Part shown: one piece after another, positions 1 to 10,690 of the stretch
Layout of the letters: every line of letters starts with the position of its first letter
Numbering within the stretch: the first letter of the stretch is position 1
NCBI GenBank assembly: GCA_910574455.1
Contig: CAJSYZ010000005.1
Location: forward strand, 4,216,001-4,280,000
From: Trichaptum fuscoviolaceum
Lineage: Eukaryota > Basidiomycota > Agaricomycetes > Hymenochaetales > Trichaptaceae
Direction of reading: 5' to 3'
DNA: 64,000 nt
Program-made: the position numbers and the translations under genes
Notes under the pieces: generated by a model
Database searches by the model: none
The model's input: only the letters and a program-made list of their open reading frames with translations
What the model was told of the DNA's origin: nothing

Positions 1-2212
1 CCACCAAGTCGGCCGGGGCGGTGACGGATCAGAAAGTCAAAACGGCTAAGGAACAAGCTCCAGCGGGCCTGGCGTCTCGTAAGGTTTCGGGCTTCCGCGA
101 AGAAGAGCAGGTTTCGGTGGTCCGACACAATATCGATTTTGTGCGGACTTCCTTCGAGATAGTGCCGCCACTCGTCCAAGGCTCGGACAATGGCTAGAAG
201 CTCCTTGTCATGGATCTCATAGTTCCTCTCCGCATCGCCCAGGGACTTCGAATAGTAGGCCACTGGGTGGATGTCACCATCTGTTCCGATCTGCGAAAGT
301 ACCGCTCCGGTCGCAAAGTCCGAAGCATCACATTCGAGGATGAAGGGTTTCTCGAGGTCGGGCATCGCGAGGACCGGTGCCTCCGCGAACTTCTTCTTCA
401 GACCATCGAAGGACTCTTGCTGGCGGGTAGTCCAGCGCCACTGGACATCCTTCCGCAACAATTCGGTCATGGGAACCGCCAGCTTCGAGAAGTCCTTGAT
501 AAACGTCGGTAGAAGTTTGCGAACCCCAAGAAAGCCTGAATGTCCTTCACCTTCGCCGGAGTCGGCCAGTCGGCCACCGCTTCGACCTTCTTCGGATCCA
601 TCGAGATAATCCCAGAGCCAATGATCATACCCAAGTACTCGATGGAGTCCTTGTGGAACTCGCACTTTTCGGGCTTACAGAACAGGTCATACTTTTCCAA
701 ATGTCGGAGTACCTCCTTAACGTGTTCCTCATGCTCCAACTCGTTCTCCGAAAATATGCAGATGTCATCGAGGTAGATAATGACAATAACATCCAGCATG
801 TCCTTGAAGAGCTCGTTCATCATCCGCTGAAACGTAGCGGGTGCGTTCGTAAGTCCGAAAGTCATAACGGTCGGTTCAAAGTGTCCTTCCTGAGTCCGAA
901 AAGCGGCCTTCCACTCGTCGCCTTCCTTGATGTGGATATTGTTGTATCCGGCCCGCAAGTCGAGCTTGGTGAAAATGCGGGCCTTCTTCAAGGAATCGAT
1001 GAGTTCTGTGGTCAGGGGAAGCGGGTACCGATTTTTGACGGTGATCTCGTTGAGTTTTCGGTAGTCGACAACCATCCGAAGCGATCCATCCTTCTTTTTG
1101 ATGAAGAAGACCGGAGCAGCGGCGGGGGACTTCGACGGACGGATGTAGCCCTTGCGGAGGTTCTCCTCAATGAACTCCTTCAAGGCTGCACGTTCCGCCG
1201 GTGCCATAGGATAGATCTTGCTGTACGAAGGGGTCGATCCGGGCTCCAAGTCGATCGCATGGTCAAACGGCTTCCTTTCGGGCAACCGTTCGGCCTCTGA
1301 CTTAGAAAACACCTTCGCAAACTCGCGGTACTGCGGGGGGACCATCTCCTCGAAGGACTTGTCGCCCTCCTTCACTGCCGACTTCTCCGCAATCGCCTGC
1401 GACCAGGTATACAAGGCCGCAACTTTATGCACAAAGTCCGGATCGTCCGCCACATAGAACTGCTCCGCGTCATGGTAGATGTCCATGTACTTTTCGGAGT
1501 ACCGAAATCCGGGGGGAATCTTCGCAAGGTCGTCAGACTCACTGTCCGACTCGTCTGAATCATCACTGACTTCCGCAACGCAGACTCTCGCATGGGGCTG
1601 CGGTCGCGGTCGCATCTGTCGACTGTTCTTGCATCGCGCGGTCCGCAACTTGCGAACGGCACGGGGTAGCGGTTGTCCGACTTCTACGACTCTTGCCGCT
1701 TCGACAGGGCGGCATTTGTTCGGACATTGCGTGAAGCTGATGGTCTCGTCGTTCCAATCAATCTTGGGGTTATGGTGGTGTAGCCAATCTATCCCAATAA
1801 TCAACGGATAGTCTCCGATGTTTGCCACTGTGGCATCGACTTCTTCTTTGTGTCCACCGATCTCCAGAGTAAGTCGGACTTGGTCTGTAATCGGACCACT
1901 CTGGTTCAGTGAATCGTCGGCGTTGTACACCTTGATTGGTCGGTCGAGAGGACGAGTACGTAGTCCGAACTTCCGCACCAACTTCTGGTTGATAATCACC
2001 GAAAATGCACCGCAGTCTAGCAGTGCTCTCATGCTCAAAATCTTTCGGCCGTCACTTATTCTCACTGGGACATGGATGAATCGACGCAAACTCTTGTGTA
2101 TTAGCGAAGTACGATTGTACACAGAGGGATCGGATACATCATCATCTAACAGCGAAAATCGGTTCGGGGTCTTTGGCGGAACGACCGCGCGCCTAGACCC
2201 ACTCAAAAACCC
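1..2212 (-). pseudogene. Gypsy-1 pol (protease-RT-RNase H), frameshifted
   Basis: Pol polyprotein read on the minus strand. An open frame of 579 codons (2206-467) has an aspartic-protease region in which the catalytic D-S/T-G triad reads D-C-G-A (2009-2020). An RT follows with the intact YLDD catalytic motif near 767-778 and the usual LGFANFYRR segment. At about 501 one base is missing relative to the family reading, so the frame changes; RNase H continues in another frame to position 1, still recognisable by the RRQARWSLFLSR-like stretch before the edge. There is no ATG at the junction with gag; pol is entered by a -1 shift at 2206-2212. Non-functional in this copy. Confidence 0.88.
2206..2212 (-). 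promoter_or_regulatory. Gypsy-1 putative -1 ribosomal frameshift site
   Basis: Reading the minus strand across the solo-LTR insertion, gag ends CAG GGT TTT TGA. The heptamer G GGT TTT fits the canonical X XXY YYZ slippery pattern and lies directly before the gag stop (2203-2205). A -1 slip continues into pol as GGG TTT TTG AGT. Frame relation and heptamer are seen directly; function is inferred. Confidence 0.65.
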
Positions 2213-2225
2213 TGACTCTTGAGAG

Positions 2226-3015
2226 TGTCAGGCTTGGACCCGATGCATGCCTTGTGGTGTCTTGTCTATCATAAACAAATGAGATCATGCCTATCAAGAC
2301 ATGATGTCCTGCGAGATCGAATCTAAGAGTGAAGCAAAGAGAACAGAGACGAGAGACGAGAGGCGAGTATAACCAGGATCCGGGGCTTCCGGCATCCGAC
2401 AAAGGTGACCGACGACGAGGGGACTTCGGGGTGCTCCCGCGCAAGGCTCGAGACGTCCGGGTCAAACACAAAAGATAGTCTAGAGCACTAGACACAAGCA
2501 AGCTAGATTTGGAGACAAGACGAAGGCATGGTGGATCTCGAAAGCCTGGCCACTAGCTAGGCCCAAAGACTTATGATATTCGAGTCAAGGTATCTATGTA
2601 CAAATGCTATGGGTTTATATAGAGAAAGGACAGAGATACCGGGATTCCAGAAGCGTGGGAAAATCGGGGATGCGGGCAATGCGGTAGGCAATGAGGCCTC
2701 ACACATGTAAGACTAAGACAGGAATTGGAAAGGAATAACAAAGGAGCGACAGGACATGTGTAGGGGCATTGGTAAATCGGAGTAATGAAGGAGGAATGAG
2801 GGAAACAGGTGGGGAACATGAGGAAAGACAAGAGGATGAGGGGAAAGGGACTTCGGGAAAGTCCATAAGGTAAGAACCCGGGATAAATCCCGAAAGGGAG
2901 AGATCCCGAAGGGAATGCCCCGGGATATTTCCCGAGGGCAAGATATCCCGGCGGGATTCAGGGAAATCCCCGGGATGCGCCCCAAAGGGGAAGAGGGATA
3001 TGTCACGTCGTGACA
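2226..3015 (-). mobile_element. Solo LTR inserted in Gypsy-1 gag
   Basis: 790 bp beginning TGTCA and ending TGACA, flanked by a perfect 5-bp TSD GAGAG (2221-2225 and 3016-3020). It interrupts the last codons of Gypsy-1 gag. Orientation is judged from a minus-strand TATA-like TATATAAACCC near 2612-2622. The right third (about 2840-3000) is an irregular array of CCCGGGATAT-like words. No internal coding region is present, so this is an LTR-LTR recombination product. A stretch around 2567-2625 resembles 63300-63355, so a related family lies at the right window edge. Confidence 0.85.
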
Positions 3016-4329
3016 GAGAGCAGCTGCGACCGCTTTGGCGATCTCGTCAACAGTCGGAGTGCGAGCGGCGTTCACGGTCGGAGTCTCGTCGCGGACTTCC
3101 TCGAGGGTCGCAGTCGGTGTCTTGGGAGCGGCGGCGGGTGCAGAGGCTGCAGGCGGAGCGGTGGACGACGAGGCGGCGGTCTGTGAAGCCACCTTCGATC
3201 GGACATTTGATTTCTTGCTCCGCTGTGGACAGTCTCGAGCCAGATGTCCATGCTCACCACACTGGAAGCAAAGTCCGCGGCGCATCATCTCTTCAGTGCT
3301 CAAGCGATCGATGTCCATCGCGTCGGGGTCCCGTGTCGGTCCGCGCGAAGCGGAGTGGTGTGTCTGCAAGCGGGAGCCCCAGTTCGGACTCCAGTTGTTC
3401 TGCTTGAAGCCAGTCCGACGTGCGCGCAAGTCCTCATCGTATTCGCAAAGCAGTCGGACCCACTGGTCAAAGCTCTTCGTCTCCGGGATCTCCTTGCTCG
3501 CCAGATCGTAGCGGAACTGGCTGCTGAGTCCGGTCTCGAACACCAGCATCTTCCCATCCATCCCCCAGTCCACCTCCGACTCCACCAGCAACGCACAAAA
3601 CTTCGCCGCATACTCCGACACCGTGTCCTTGCCCTGGCGCAGTTTCATAAGCTCCTGTCCGGCGTGACGCTTGATGTTCGGACGTCCGAACGCGGACTGG
3701 AGGGACGCCAGGAAGAGTTCCAAGTCGGTCATGAGAGCGGGGACTTCGGTGCCCTCGAGGGCGGCGGTCGTGTGCGGACGAGCCCATTGTTCAGCGGGCC
3801 CGCGGAGTAGCGAAGCGGCCCATAGACAGGCCATTGTCGGACTGCCTACAAACTCCTGGGGGCGCATCCGGACATAAAGTCGGACCTTCTGCGACCACTC
3901 CTCAAAGCTGATACTCTCCGCCTCCTTATCTTTCGGCGTACGCCCATAGAACGCGGGCGGGGCACCGACCTTCGGACCCTTGGGAGTGCGGGTCACGCCT
4001 TCCTGTGCATTTCGGACAAACAGGTTCATGAAGTCGTGGAGGCGCTGGTTTTCGGCAGTCACCTCCTGCAGGTGTGACTGGAGAGGTCAGGTGGCATCAT
4101 TGATAGCCTGGAGGACGTCTGGGGGGAGGTCTCCGCCCTGCTGGGGCGGTGGTGCGGTCTGGGCGGGAGCAGCGCCCGGAGTCGGAGTCGGAGCAGCGCC
4201 TGGCGCGGGCGCTGCTTGCGCGGGGTTGATCGGGTCGGTCATATCTTCGTCGGAGTCTTCTTGTCCGAATCTTCCCATTCAGAGGGATCAAGAATCGGTC
4301 GGTGCAATCGCAGGGCGTCGAAAGAACAA

Positions 4330-4342
4330 ACTTTTGGCCTAA
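4330..4342 (-). promoter_or_regulatory. Gypsy-1 primer-binding site, self-complementary to its LTR
   Basis: Immediately inside the LTR the minus strand reads TTAGGCCAAAAGT. Its AGGCCAAAAGT (4330-4340) is exactly complementary to ACTTTTGGCCT in the LTR of the same minus-strand transcript (4514-4524). There is no TGG start matching a tRNA 3' end. This is the Tf1-type self-priming arrangement. Confidence 0.72.
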
Positions 4343-4917
4343 TGTTACGACCTAGAGTGGTTCCTTCGCTTTCGAGACCCTGAATCGGACACGGACGACG
4401 ATCGGACGCAATGAGCGGTGGTTCTCACTCTGAGAAGCACTTTACAAGTCAATTAAGCTATTCTACACATCAGAGCTAAAGATAAACACATCACCTGAGA
4501 AGCACTTTACAAGAGGCCAAAAGTGGAGTGCTTTGCAGGGGGATCCGCGGTTTTGATGAACAAAGGTAAAAACTATACAGTACCAAGCCACTGGACCCTG
4601 ATCCGACTAGGTCCGACCTATACCGCTGACGTAAGTCGGAGTTCGGGGTCCCGGTCTAGTCGGGGTCCCGCATCGGTAGAGCGGAGGTTCGAGTCGGAGT
4701 GGCGGAAGAAAGAAAGAAAAGGGAATTGCTTGCAGGGCGCTTGTCCAAGCGGCCTGCAAACATACAGGCAAGTAATCTATGCAAAAAGGAAGAGAATCGG
4801 AGTCAAAGAAAGTCCGGTTTCGGACCGGACATGTCGGGGATCCGACTCGGAGTGTGATCGTAAAAGAAAATAAAAGAAAATAAAAGAAATAAAATAACCT
4901 GAGGCGGATTCCTGACA
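4343..4917 (-). repeat. Gypsy-1 5' LTR
   Basis: Starts TGTTACGACC on the plus strand, as do the Gypsy-2 LTRs, right next to the primer-binding site. It ends most plausibly at the ACA at 4917, though an alternative end lies near 4932. A TATA-like TGTATAG lies near 4566-4572 on the minus strand, upstream of the PBS-complementary stretch. The partner LTR is outside the window, so the outer boundary is uncertain. Confidence 0.65.
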
Positions 4918-4934
4918 GGTGTATACGAGACAGG

Positions 4935-5360
4935 TCACTTCAGGGACTCACGCTCGTTTCCATACATGCCTGCGAATTCTCTCGCCCCAACATCACCCGC
5001 TCTTTGAGAATGTGTGATTCTGCCTTTGATGTGCTCATAGCCAGCACGCTGTGACTCATGCCAACGAGGTGCATTCTCAAGTGATGCTTGTAAAGAGCCG
5101 TTTGGAGTCATTTCTGAAGATGTGGATAGCTTGAGCTCGTCTTCAGCAATGTGGTGAGGATGTGTGGCCGTATGTTGATCAACAATGTCTCGATAGTTTC
5201 CCAGCTTTAGTTGGTAGAGAGGTATGTCAATATGAAGAAAGGAATGAGATTGAGGAAGACGAACCGGTTGCAGAGGGACTCGACCATTCTCGAGCCCCGT
5301 GGATGGAATGCAATGTTCAACATTTTTACGCCAATACTCTTCTGTCTGACCATTGTCCAT
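4935..5360 (-). pseudogene. Zinc-finger gene copy 1, 5' remnant
   Basis: 141-codon open frame. Its first ~40 residues resemble the N-terminus of the C2H2 protein at 57849-58682: both share the EYW, GL..RVPL.PV and SH/LPS positions. The downstream zinc finger is not present here and the frame stops next to the Gypsy-1 LTR, so the gene appears cut at about 4918-4935. The upstream DNA also matches that of the second copy (see 5493-5535). It is most likely a dead paralogue; the later part of the reading is not clearly homologous. Confidence 0.5.
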
Positions 5361-5492
5361 GATTTGGGAAAGGTTGAAGATGTTGGGAAAGGTGACCTTG
5401 ATTGTTGAGGGAGAAGACTATGAAGAGGGGACGAAAGAAGAAATTGTGTGATGGTCGTGGTAAGTGAAGAAGGATCGGTATGTGTACCACAT

Positions 5493-5535
5493 ACAATTTA
5501 AAGCCCGCCGGTGGGCACATTAACGCGCGACGCGT
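5493..5535 (-). promoter_or_regulatory. Conserved upstream block of the zinc-finger gene copies
   Basis: A ~43-bp block, starting ACAATTTAAAGCCCGCC and running through GGTGGGCACATTAACGCG, is nearly identical at 58825-58868. Both lie about 130-150 bp upstream of the start codon of a zinc-finger copy, in DNA otherwise much more diverged. It contains the palindrome-like GCCCGCCGGTGGGC. Likely core promoter or 5' leader; function inferred from conservation. Confidence 0.5.
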
Positions 5536-6049
5536 CGCGACTTTAGGTCACGCACTCGCGACCTTGGTTCGGCTAACCACACCGGTCCTTTCACTCCTTC
5601 CCTCCACCTCCCTCATGCAACAGGAAGTATGATTCTCCCTATACTAAACCATTGTCAACTCTTTGAGAGCGGTCTGAAGTTTGACTTGTAAAGAAAGTTT
5701 CAGATTGCCTCATTTATCCATGAGTAGCCCCCAACGAAAGTGCTGATTCGTTTGCTTTTCTGCGTATTTCAGAGATCTAGAGAAAGTAAGTCTGAAGCGT
5801 TCTAAACCGAACTTAGCTGGACTCACCTTTCTCATTTCCAGGTAAGAGGTGTATCTCTTTCAAAGCTATGGCTTATACGAAAGATGAGACAGAGAAAGGT
5901 GACCAAGTTATGAGCGGTCTACTTGAGGCGCTGCCAAATGTTCATGACGGAACGCCCTGGATTATCCAGTAGACCGGTCAGCGTCATTGATTTACAGGAA
6001 AGACCATCGCTGAGCCTTCAAAAGCAGATGAAAGAACCCGTCTATCTTC
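5536..6049. other. Intergenic host sequence; hAT target site
   Basis: No convincing gene. Scattered similarity to 58930-59240 (for example the CAGGAAGTATG word and the TAGCTGGACT..CC..TT.T stretch) suggests duplicated intergenic DNA. The last 8 bases, CTATCTTC (6042-6049), are the left TSD of the hAT element. Confidence 0.5.
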
Positions 6050-6217
6050 TAGAGCATGACACGGGTGCACCCGCAGGTGCACCCGGATCCGTGAAGCACA
6101 GGTACCTGCGCAAAAAAACTGATACCTGGATCCGACCCGGAACCGTGGGAAACGGATCCGGGTCTACCTGGACCCGTTACCTGCAGGTATTGCAGGTACC
6201 TGATGCAACCCGCAGGT

Positions 6218-7751
6218 TAGGGCATGACACGGGTGCACCTGCAGGTGTACCCGGATCCGTGAAGCGCAGGTACCTGCGCAAAAAAACTGATACCTGGATC
6301 CGACCCGGAACCGTGGGAAACGGGTCCGGGTCTACCTGGACCCGTTACCTGCAGGTATTGCAGGTACCTGATACAATCCGCAGGTAATAACAGTAAGTAG
6401 TGTAGTAATAGGATTTAAAAAAATAATAACATACCAAGTATCCCGGAGGAGGACAGCCTTGCATGGACCACGACCAGTCGAAAGGCAGTGGTGGTGCTGC
6501 CGAATAGCGGGAGAAGAAAGGAATGGGACCACAGTTCAACGCTTTGCCAGGCGTTCCGTGGGCGAGTTCGCAAGCCCAGCATGCGAGCTGACCTTGGTGA
6601 TGTAGCAAGAGTGGATTTGGGCGGGGGCGCGCCATCGTTCGAAGCCTGCTCGGAGAATGCGATGGGGACATCTTGTCTTTTGCTGGATTGCCTCTGCCCC
6701 GCCTGGTGCTGCCGTTACCAATCTCCGGTGACGGCGCCCGCAATTGATTGTTGTTGCAGGTGCGGGTGCCTCGCGCGTCGAGTGCCACACCGCCAGGGAG
6801 TTCGGGAAAGGGGACATGGTTTGCGCAGGGATGATCGGCGAGACAGAGATAGGGATCATAGGGTCTTCGATGATAGACCGCCTCGCAGGCACCATAACGA
6901 CGACAAGTCGCACCATCGCCCTCGTGAAGATGACTTGCTGGCCCTCCCCATCGACGCGATCGCGTCCGCTTGGGCGAATCTGGATGGCCTTGGAGAGGGC
7001 GAGGAGGCGTGCGCCCTGTGTAGGCGACATTGGGCGACGGTGACGGGCACCAAGGGGTTGCGGCGGTGGAAGTTGGCTGACGACACATACCACTTGTGAG
7101 GCGGCATCATGAGTGTGAACGATAGTGAGTGTCACGGTTGCTGAACGAGCAGCATGTCGAGGGCGACGAGCGGAGTCGATGGAAGGGGAGATCAGCACGG
7201 AAAGGAGATGAAAAAAGCGATAAAAAGACGTACCAGCAGACCGATTCAACCTCTGCAGTACGAGATTCTTGCTTGGTCTTCGCCGCACACCGGCCTCGCC
7301 GAGCTCGCGGTCCTATTCTGTCTTGCGGTCGCCCACGCGGACGGACGACTTGCAGGCGGTCTCTGAGCGCAGAGTCGAGTCCGCCGCCCAGTTGGCAAGC
7401 GCGCATTTGGCGGGGAGGCGATTATCGGGCTCGAGGTTGTCATCGAAGTTGGCAGGGGTCAAGAAATCAAGTATAACTTCCATAGGGAGCTTCGAGATAG
7501 CTCGGAAGTGGTCATGTCGAGTAAAAAGTAATGGCACATCGTTGCGTTCGTCGCGCTCAAGGTCAGTGCACGTGATTGACCGGGTACCTGCAGGTACCCG
7601 GTCAGGTACCTGGGCTCAAAAAATCCAAACCTGGATCTGCAGGTAATCGTGGGAACCAGGTACCTGCGCACAGGTGCACCTGGAACCGCAGGTATTTGAG
7701 CGCAGGTACCTGCAGGTACCCACGGATGACCTGCACCCGTGTCATGCTCTA
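6218..7751 (-). mobile_element. hAT-type element of the same family, nested copy
   Basis: 1534 bp with termini TAGGGCATGACACGGGTG / CACCCGTGTCATGCTCTA, flanked by an 8-bp TSD CCGCAGGT (6210-6217, 7752-7759). It inserted into the subterminal region of the outer copy, which reads without interruption in the 36967-38536 copy. It carries a related but diverged cargo, including the F-box-like stretch at 7313-7537. Confidence 0.82.
7313..7537 (-). pseudogene. F-box-like gene fragment inside the nested hAT copy
   Basis: The minus-strand reading contains LPMEVILDFLTPANF followed by DNLEPDNRLPAKCALANW. This resembles the N-terminal F-box of basidiomycete F-box proteins (LP.E...I...L ... CALVC..W). 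It is only a short piece, with no LRR region in frame. Similar fragments recur in the other family copies. Identification is by motif, without a database search. Confidence 0.4.
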
Positions 7752-8143
7752 CCGCAGGTATTTAACAGTAAGTAGTGTAGTAATAAGATATAAATATAAA
7801 TGACAACATACCATGTATCCCGGAGATGGGAGTGTAGCAGGAGTGGGGATGGGCGTGGGTGCGCCATCGTTCGATACCTGCTCGGAGAGTGAGATCTGAC
7901 TGGGCTTGAAGAGAGCGAGGAGGCAGCGGAGCTGGTCGACGGCTGTGAGTGCCGAGGGTTTGCGACGGTGGAAGTTGGCGACAATGTGTACCGCTTGTGG
8001 GGCGGCATCATGAGTACAGGCGGCGGCGGGTATTGCGGATGCTGGACGAGCGGTATCAACGAGATTAGTGTGAAGAAGGTAAGTAAAAAGCAAAAAGACA
8101 TACCAGAAGACCAGTTGAACCTCTGCAGTACGAGATTCTAGCT

Positions 8144-8640
8144 TTATCTTCGCCGCGATCCCATTCTCACTTGCGGTAGTCCGCGCAAACGGAAGACAAG
8201 CGCGCAGTTGGCGAGGAGGCGGCCAATGGGCGCAGCGGGGCCGTCAGAGTGGTAGGCGGCTTCGAGTCTTTCGAGTATAACTTCCATAGTGTGCTTCGAA
8301 TGATGTGACTGTCTTGCACATGCGCGCTGTGTCAACGGCACCCTCCGTCTGTTACACAGGCACACCGCGGCCATAGAGCAAGATGTCGAGCTCATAGAGG
8401 TTGGGACATACGATGACTGAGCGAAGCGAAGGAGTGGTGGGGAATCTGACCAGGATGGTTGCACTCGAGTATGATGCGCAGTCGTGCAACGGCATCACTG
8501 AGCTTGCGGCCACGCTTTATCTTGTGGGCGACTGCGAAAGACTTGCAGGCAGTTTCTCAGCGCAGAGGGTGCGAAGTCGCAGACGGGCGCGCAAGTTGGC
8601 GAGGAGGCGGTCATCGGGCTCGAGGTCGTTGTTGGCAGGG
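8144..8640 (-). pseudogene. F-box/LRR-like gene fragment inside hAT copy 1
   Basis: In minus-strand frames broken by stops one reads LSDAVARLRIILECNHPG, then a segment with CPNLYELDILLYG (near 8355-8400). This resembles the first leucine-rich segment of mushroom F-box/LRR proteins. It is followed by TMEVILERLEAAYHSDGP and LLANCALV, an F-box-like restart. The order of pieces is scrambled and frames shift, so this is a decayed, partly duplicated host gene fragment. The same block is at 37500-37980 in the inverted copy. Confidence 0.42.
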
Positions 8641-9170
8641 CCTAGGGGATCAAGTATAATAGGCGGTTACGACGGTGGAAGTTGGCTGACGATGCGTACC
8701 GCTTGTGGCACGGCTTCATGAGTGCAGATGACGGTGGGTGTTGCGGTTGCCGGACGAGCAGCAGCATGTCGAGGGCGACAAGCAGCTGCGGTCTTGCGGT
8801 CTCGCGAAGAGAGCGCGGCGGGCGGGAGGGCGCTGACAAGCGCGCAGTTGGTGAGGAGGCGGTCATGGCGCACGTTGTCGTCGTAGTAGGCGGCTTCAAG
8901 GATGGCGAAGAGGACAGCACATGTCGAGTAGAATGTAGAAAAGTAATGCTACATCGTTGCGTTCCACTCAAGATGAGTGCACGTGATTTACCGGGTACTT
9001 GCAGGTACCCGGTCAGGTACCTGGGCCCAAAAAATCCAAACCTGGATCCGCAGGTAAGCGTGGGAACCAGGTACCTGCGCACAGGTGCACCTGGAACCGC
9101 AGGTATTTGAGTGCAGGTACCTGCAGGTACCCACGGGTGACCTGCACCCGTGTCATGCTCTACTATCTTC

Positions 9171-9856
9171 ACAGGACGCCGACGTATGAGAGGGCAGCGC
9201 ACAAGTTGTCGCCTGGTGCACACTGGACAACACTCGCACACAGGCAAGGACTGTCGCGCACGAGCTCACTGAAGCTAATGGAAGGGCAAGTTCACGAACT
9301 CCAGGGGAGATGAAATCAGACGTCCAGAAGCCCGAATGAATTTGGTCTTTCATCAGGCATGTAATCCGGGCTTCATGTCGCGAAGATGATGACAGCGAAT
9401 GCGCCAAAGGTGAAAGAAAAATTTTGGTGTCGATCGATCCCGCAGCAGCAGATTCAGGACAATAATAAAGGGAGTACGCTTGTGCTCGACGCGATATATT
9501 TGAGTTCGGGAAGGTACAACCGATTCCAATCCCCCTTTCTGTACAAGCAAGCATCAGCTTCAGATGTTCATGCATTTGCGAAGGCTTGTTACAGGCAAGA
9601 GGGGATGAAAATCAGGCGATCCTCGGGAACCGGAAGAAAGTCAATATCGAAGGTTTGGAACGAGGGGTTGTCCTTGTTTGACATGATTCTGCATACCAAG
9701 TTACCAATTGCTCACCTATCTACAGACGCTTGTTCCGTCAATGCCATCCAATATGAGTTCGGGAGGGAATAACTGACTCCAAGCCCCCTGTCTGAACAAG
9801 CAAGCATCAGCTTAAGCTGTTAAAGCATTTGCGAAGGCTTGAGAGGGGATTAAATC
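9171..9856. repeat. Host-locus remnant with ~250-bp tandem repeat
   Basis: No gene recognised. From about 9500 a unit containing GAGTTCGGGA, CAAGCAAGCATCAGCTT and GCGAAGGCTTG recurs with a period near 250 bp, and a further partial unit continues after Gypsy-2 at 16563. The same unit, diverged, occurs at 59640-59900. The last five bases AAATC (9852-9856) are the left TSD of Gypsy-2. Confidence 0.55.
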
Positions 9857-10676
9857 TGTTACGACCGTCGGGAATTGTAGCGGGAAACAGTTTCGGGAAA
9901 CTGGAATTCGCGACAAGAACCCGCGTTCGGGAATCTGGATTCGCGACTGGGAACGAGCGTGGGAATTCGGGCGGGAAACGCGCGGGATTCTATCCAGGCG
10001 CGTCGCGGGATTCTCAAGGCCAGCTAGGACTCTTCACTGCTTTGAACGTCAAGTAAGCGGATCCCTAAGGAAGCACTCCACAAGTAAGTATTGCGCAACT
10101 AACTACACAGGAGAAAAGAGAGAGATCGCACCTAAGGAAGCACTCCACAAGAGGTCAAAAGTGGGGTGCTCCTTACGATGCCTACAGCTATTTATCTACT
10201 TCGTAAAGACTGTATAGTTGATCTACGCTAAGTGTCCTTGCGCAATGCGCACCTATCTACTACAAACGATACATGCTACGACCGCACTGCTAGGCATGTC
10301 TATCCCGTCTCTCCAGATGGCTACGGCCTGTCCGTGGACGTCAGCGTCCGGTCCGGGGCCGCGATACTAGCCAGACTAGGTGTGCCAGACTGTTGCAGGT
10401 CGTCACCTTGAGGTACTAACGGATTAATGAGCGTATGTTGATAAGTGAATGTACGTGTGCCGTGGCGGGTCGTCGTAAATGAGTGTGCGTATGCGTGCAT
10501 GGTTGCCGGGACGTTGGTGCGGGATAAGTCACGTGAGCATGGGATCGTGCGATTCGGGAATGAGGTTTCGCGCGGGGAATCCAATGGCGGGATTCTCCCC
10601 GCGGGTTTGCCTGCTCATGTCGGGATCCTTGGCGGGAAAGTGCGGGAAATGGGAAAAGGAGCCCGGGATCTCGACA
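9857..10676 (-). repeat. Gypsy-2 3' LTR
   Basis: 820 bp, TGTTACGACC to TCTCGACA on the plus strand. Compared with the 819-bp partner it has two extra bases near 10364 and lacks one A near 10580. Four GCGGGAAA words lie at 9880-9887, 9971-9978, 10632-10639 and 10642-10649 (TTTCCCGC on the coding strand, resembling E2F sites). A partial copy of this LTR is at 62861-62996, in inverse orientation. Confidence 0.92.
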
Positions 10677-10690
10677 TTACCCCCCTCCAA
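10677..10690 (-). promoter_or_regulatory. Gypsy-2 polypurine tract
   Basis: The coding strand reads TTGGAGGGGGGTAA directly before the 3' LTR TG, the usual place for plus-strand DNA priming. Gypsy-3 has the comparable AACGGGGTAA before its LTR. Confidence 0.75.

Larger units (their letters stand above)
2203..4278 (-). pseudogene. Gypsy-1 gag (capsid/nucleocapsid), disrupted
   Basis: Gag starts at the ATG at 4278, about 65 bp downstream of the LTR. It has a Pro/Ala-rich N-terminus, a retrotransposon gag domain, and a CX2CX4HX4C zinc knuckle (CFQCGEHGHLARDC, near 3225-3270) that would bind template RNA. Two lesions are visible. An in-frame TGA at 4087-4089 separates 63 N-terminal codons from the rest, and the solo LTR (2226-3015) interrupts the 3' end. 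Without that LTR the frame ends at 2203-2205, right after the slippery heptamer. The apparent C-terminal tail read through the LTR is an artefact. Confidence 0.85.
1..4917 (-). mobile_element. Gypsy-1: Ty3/gypsy LTR retrotransposon, 5' portion
   Basis: Minus-strand element with the order 5' LTR (4343-4917), self-complementary primer-binding site, gag, then pol as protease, RT and RNase H. It runs off the left window edge inside RNase H, so the integrase and 3' LTR are not seen. The copy is dead: it has an in-frame TGA in gag, a solo LTR inserted in gag, a protease active-site change and a frameshift in pol. Its LTR abuts the 3' side of a truncated zinc-finger gene copy, so it probably inserted into that gene. 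The TSD cannot be tested because the other end is outside. Confidence 0.9.
6050..9162 (-). mobile_element. hAT-type non-autonomous element, copy 1 (outer)
   Basis: Terminal inverted repeats TAGAGCATGACACGGGTG / CACCCGTGTCATGCTCTA, flanked by a perfect 8-bp TSD CTATCTTC (6042-6049, 9163-9170). The 8-bp TSD and TAGNG termini are hAT hallmarks. Subterminal regions hold many GGTACCTGCAGGTACC-like words. Net of a nested copy (6218-7751 plus its TSD) the length is 1571 bp, matching the inverted copy at 36967-38536 (1570 bp). No transposase was recognised; it carries decayed F-box-like gene fragments. Strand is that of the cargo. Confidence 0.85.

Noticed and set aside
653..1300. Long plus-strand open frames across 200-2200, 3000-4300, 11000-15000 and similar stretches
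   Set aside because: They are antisense to gag or pol readings with clear catalytic motifs; the GC-rich coding strand leaves open antisense frames.
3045..3260. Arg/Pro-rich small proteins over Gypsy-1 gag
   Set aside because: Alternative frames of the Ala/Thr/Pro-rich gag linker.
6536..7288. hAT transposase in the hAT-type elements
   Set aside because: No reading shows the hAT dimerisation region or RNase H-like core; the content is fragmentary host-like sequence.
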